From: CAZOEL01 sp964578835
GTDB lineage: Bacteria; Desulfobacterota; Syntrophobacteria; Syntrophobacterales; Syntrophobacteraceae
Assembly (NCBI GenBank): GCA_964578835.1
Contig: CAZOEL010000030.1
Location: 3,325 to 67,324, forward strand
Direction: 5' to 3'
DNA: 64,000 nucleotides
Both the position numbers and the translations under genes were made by a program. The notes beneath the pieces were generated by a model. It ran no database searches, was not told the origin of the DNA, and worked only from the letters and a program-made list of their open reading frames with translations. Each line of letters opens with the position of its first letter. Positions within the stretch are counted from its first letter, which is position 1. Positions 61,493 to 64,000 of the stretch are shown piece after piece.

Positions 61493-63811
61493 ATGCAGTT
61501 TATCCTCGGCGCAGCTCCTTTGGCTGCAGCACTCTTCGGCATTTATGCGACAAGCTTCTATAGCTATCTTCTCTTTCATGGCTTGGCGGAGGTTTTCAGC
61601 ATAGTCATTGCCTTCAGCCTCTTCATGGTTGCCTGGAACGTTAGAAGAATGCTCCAGAGCCATTACTTGCTCTTCATTGGCATAGCCTACCTATATGTTG
61701 GAGGCGTCGATCTTCTCCATACGCTCGCTTACAAAGGGATGGGGGTCTTTGAGGAATATGGAGCGAATCTGGCCACCCAACTCTGGATTGGCGCCCGATA
61801 TCTTGAAGCTCTTTCGCTTCTTTCGGCTACGGTTTTCCTCCGCAGGAAGATATACCCACGTCTCACCCTGACCGCTTACGGGGCGCTGACGGGATTTCTC
61901 CTGCTATCCATCTTCTACTGGAAAATCTTTCCGGATTGCTTCGTTGAAGGAGTTGGACTCACTCCGTTCAAGATTTACAGCGAATACGCCATCTGCCTGA
62001 CTCTTCTCGCCACCATAGCTTTTTTGCTCTATAATTCAAAAGCTTTTGACAGCAAAGTGCTCATCCTCCTCATCGCATCCATACTATTAGCTATTTTTCA
62101 AGAGCTTGCGTTTACCACCTATTTCACCGTTTATGGGTCGTCGAATTTGATCGGTCATATTTTGAAAATCATTTCTTTTTATCTGATCTACAAGGCCATT
62201 ATCGAAACGGGACTCATTACGCCATGCAATCTCCTCTTTCGGGATTTGAAGCAGAGCGAGGCTAAGTTTCGAAGCCTTTTCGACACGAACATCGTTCCCA
62301 TAGCCTACTGCCATATGGATGGGAGTGTTCTCGACGCCAATGACGACTATCTCGAGCTTCTCGGCTATACGAGAGACGAGCTCAGACGAGGAGAGGTGCG
62401 ATGGGATCAGGCGACGCCTCCCGAGTGGAAATTCATCGATGAGGAAGGACTCGATCGTCTGAGACGGAACGGGGTGTGCGCACCCCTTGAAAAGGAGTAT
62501 TTGAGACGCGACGGGACGAGGGTTCCGGTGCTACTCGGGGCATGCCTTCTTCCCGGTGAATCCGAGCAGGTGGTCGCTTTTGTCGTGGACCTCACAGAAC
62601 AGAAGAAGCTGCAGGAGGAGCTGCGCAAAGCAAGGGATCTGGCTGAAACACGGGCCGCGGAGCTGGAAGCGATATACAGCACCGCGCCCGTAGGCTTATG
62701 CGTCCTGGACATGAACCTCAAATATCAGCATGTGAACGACCGCCTTGCGTCGCTGAGCAAACGACCGGCTCTTGATCATCCGGGAAGAACGATTCGAGAG
62801 GTCATGCCGGAAGTTGCGGATTGTATGGAATCGGTTTGCAGGCAGTGCATTGAGACGGGAGAGCCGGTCCTTAATTTAGAAATTACGGCTCTTGATGAGC
62901 TCACAGGCATGAATAGCCTCTACTTGACCAGTTTTCACCCTCTTCGCGATGCTGGCGGATGCTCGAGCGGTATCAATATTGTCCTTCAGGACATCACCGA
63001 GCGCAAGAGAATGGAAGAGGCGCTTCGACTCGCCCGCGACGAGCTCGAAGCCAGGGTTGCAGAGAGAACGGCCGAGCTTGCGAGCGCCAACATGGATCTG
63101 AAAGCCAATTCGGCGAGGCTTGAAAGGCTCAATAAAGAGCTCCAGGAGTTTGCATTCATTGCCTCTCACGACCTTCAGGAGCCTTTGAGGAAGATCCAGA
63201 CTTTCAGCACCATGATAGTTGACAGGTGTGAATCTTCGCTCGAAAACCAGGGTAAAACATACCTCATGAAGCTGACGGGCGAGGTAAAGAGAATGTCCGA
63301 ACAGATCAGCTGCCTTCTTGCATACTCACGGCTTGCACAAGAAGAAAGCCTGTTCGAACCGACCGACCTGACTCTGGTGGCGAGAGAGTGCCTGCAGGAA
63401 ATGGAGCCTCTCGTGATTGGGTCGGGAGGAGTAGTTGAGCTTGGAGATCTTCCGCTCATTGAGGCCGATCACAAGCAGATGCGCATTCTTTTCCACCACC
63501 TGATTGATAATTCCCTCAAATTCCGGTCCGAGCGCGAGAAGCTCGTGGTGAGAATCCGAGGCGAGGTGGAAGGCGAAGTCTGCCGCATCATCATTGAGGA
63601 TAACGGCATCGGTTTCGAGGAGCGGTACGCCGAGCGCATCTTCAGACCCTTCCAAAGACTTCATGGAAGGAAGAGCGGATATGCCGGACTTGGGATAGGA
63701 CTCGCCATTTGCCGAAAGATAGCATACAGACACAATGGCGCCATCACAGTCAAGAGCGCCCCTGGCAGCGGGGCGACTTTTACCGTCGCCTTGCCTCTGA
63801 GGCAGAAGTGA
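61493..63811 (+). CDS. Sensor histidine kinase with MASE3 membrane domain and two PAS domains
   Basis: 772 residues from the ATG at 61493, 5 bp after GGGGA. Seven or so membrane helices (about 5-240) match the MASE3 sensory domain, shown by HGLAEVFSIVIAFSLFMVAW and GGVDLLHTLAYKGM. PAS domains follow at about 255-370 and 390-502. A coiled coil leads to a phytochrome-like HisKA with His559 in FIASHDLQEPLRKI. The ATPase domain has HHLIDNSLKF, EDNGIGF and GLGIGLAI. There is no receiver. The second PAS has a CMESVCRQC cysteine group (near 444-452). It stands alone at the right edge of the window; a response partner is not visible. Confidence 0.93.
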   Translation: MQFILGAAPLAAALFGIYATSFYSYLLFHGLAEVFSIVIAFSLFMVAWNVRRMLQSHYLLFIGIAYLYVGGVDLLHTLAYKGMGVFEEYGANLATQLWIGARYLEALSLLSATVFLRRKIYPRLTLTAYGALTGFLLLSIFYWKIFPDCFVEGVGLTPFKIYSEYAICLTLLATIAFLLYNSKAFDSKVLILLIASILLAIFQELAFTTYFTVYGSSNLIGHILKIISFYLIYKAIIETGLITPCNLLFRDLKQSEAKFRSLFDTNIVPIAYCHMDGSVLDANDDYLELLGYTRDELRRGEVRWDQATPPEWKFIDEEGLDRLRRNGVCAPLEKEYLRRDGTRVPVLLGACLLPGESEQVVAFVVDLTEQKKLQEELRKARDLAETRAAELEAIYSTAPVGLCVLDMNLKYQHVNDRLASLSKRPALDHPGRTIREVMPEVADCMESVCRQCIETGEPVLNLEITALDELTGMNSLYLTSFHPLRDAGGCSSGINIVLQDITERKRMEEALRLARDELEARVAERTAELASANMDLKANSARLERLNKELQEFAFIASHDLQEPLRKIQTFSTMIVDRCESSLENQGKTYLMKLTGEVKRMSEQISCLLAYSRLAQEESLFEPTDLTLVARECLQEMEPLVIGSGGVVELGDLPLIEADHKQMRILFHHLIDNSLKFRSEREKLVVRIRGEVEGEVCRIIIEDNGIGFEERYAERIFRPFQRLHGRKSGYAGLGIGLAICRKIAYRHNGAITVKSAPGSGATFTVALPLRQK

Positions 63812-63909
63812 GGGCCGGCGCGAAAGAGAACCGTTACGCAGGAATTGTCCTGTTTGACCTTTTTCTGATCCTGTCGTAATCTTCTTCGTTGTTCAGAAGC
63901 TCCTAGTGG

Positions 63910-64000
63910 ACCGTCAACTTTGAATTTTCAGGCAGCAGTCTTTTCCCTCTCCCTCAGGGAGAGGGGGCCCGCTTCCACCGGAAGAAACGATGTTGACGGT
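63910..64000. repeat. Inverted-repeat element running to the window end
   Basis: ACCGTCAAC (63910-63918) and GTTGACGGT (63992-64000) are exact inverted copies. Between them lies a perfect palindrome, CCCTCTCCCT-C-AGGGAGAGGG (63945-63965). The CCCTCTCCCTcAGGGAGAGGG motif is of the kind dispersed between genes in many proteobacteria. The right arm may continue beyond the window. Confidence 0.6.

Noticed and set aside
1..64000. CRISPR array, rRNA operon, or restriction-modification or other phage-defence genes
   Set aside because: I looked for regularly spaced direct repeats of 20-40 bases, rRNA signatures and defence-type domains (nucleases, methylases of DNA, STAND ATPases) and saw none.

Overview
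This window is a stretch of bacterial chromosome. It probably comes from an anaerobic member of the Desulfobacterota (the former Deltaproteobacteria, possibly close to the Syntrophobacterales). The call rests on the kinds of gene present: a nickel-hydrogenase maturation operon, a KamA-type radical SAM enzyme, a ferredoxin-domain DUF362 protein, many PAS-rich hybrid histidine kinases, and a PAS protein with a CxxCKKI cysteine tail. No rRNA or other phylogenetic marker is present, so the taxonomic call is an inference.

Layout. 1-1.5 kb: the end of a response regulator, then a histidine kinase and response regulator pair. 1.5-6.1 kb: an old-yellow-enzyme oxidoreductase with a methyltransferase, an MFS transporter and an HMG-CoA-lyase-like protein. 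6.1-14.4 kb: a sigma-54 activator, two small hypothetical proteins, a large M16C zinc peptidase, a PC4-like nucleic-acid-binding protein, a secreted SYLF protein and a lysine 2,3-aminomutase-family enzyme. 14.5-44.1 kb: a dense signalling region with single-domain regulators, a regulator-PP2C phosphatase, five large sensor or hybrid kinases (one of 2302 residues), a regulator-TPR protein, a chemoreceptor and an NtrC-type regulator. A small metal-dependent hydrolase and an AmpG-like permease interrupt it. 44.3-51.0 kb: the operon hypA-hypB-hypF-hypD-hypE-radical SAM, with no hypC. 51.0-53.4 kb: a DUF362 iron-sulfur protein flanked by two palindromic, MITE-like elements.

53.4-60.0 kb is a decayed genomic island. 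It holds an N-terminal fragment of an IS1634-type transposase, an intact patatin-GntP permease pair, a twice-frameshifted and truncated P-type ATPase, a stub of a UPF0114-like membrane protein, the C-terminal half of an FtsH protease, and a broken tyrosine integrase that stops 16 bp from the 3' end of tRNA-Arg(CCT). 60.0-64.0 kb: an SH3/coiled-coil membrane protein, a MASE3-type histidine kinase and a repeat that runs off the window.

Functionally, the backbone is signal transduction. I count seven histidine kinases and eight separate proteins with a receiver domain, one of them cut by the window edge. The hyp operon would supply the Fe(CN)2CO and Ni insertion steps for [NiFe]-hydrogenases encoded elsewhere. 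I did not find a clearly novel defence or biosynthetic system. The strongest leads are the palindromic elements, the lyase homologue without its catalytic cysteine, the giant kinase with a degenerate phosphotransfer tail, and the layered decay at the tRNA-Arg island. All domain and motif calls were made by reading the sequence; no database search was run.
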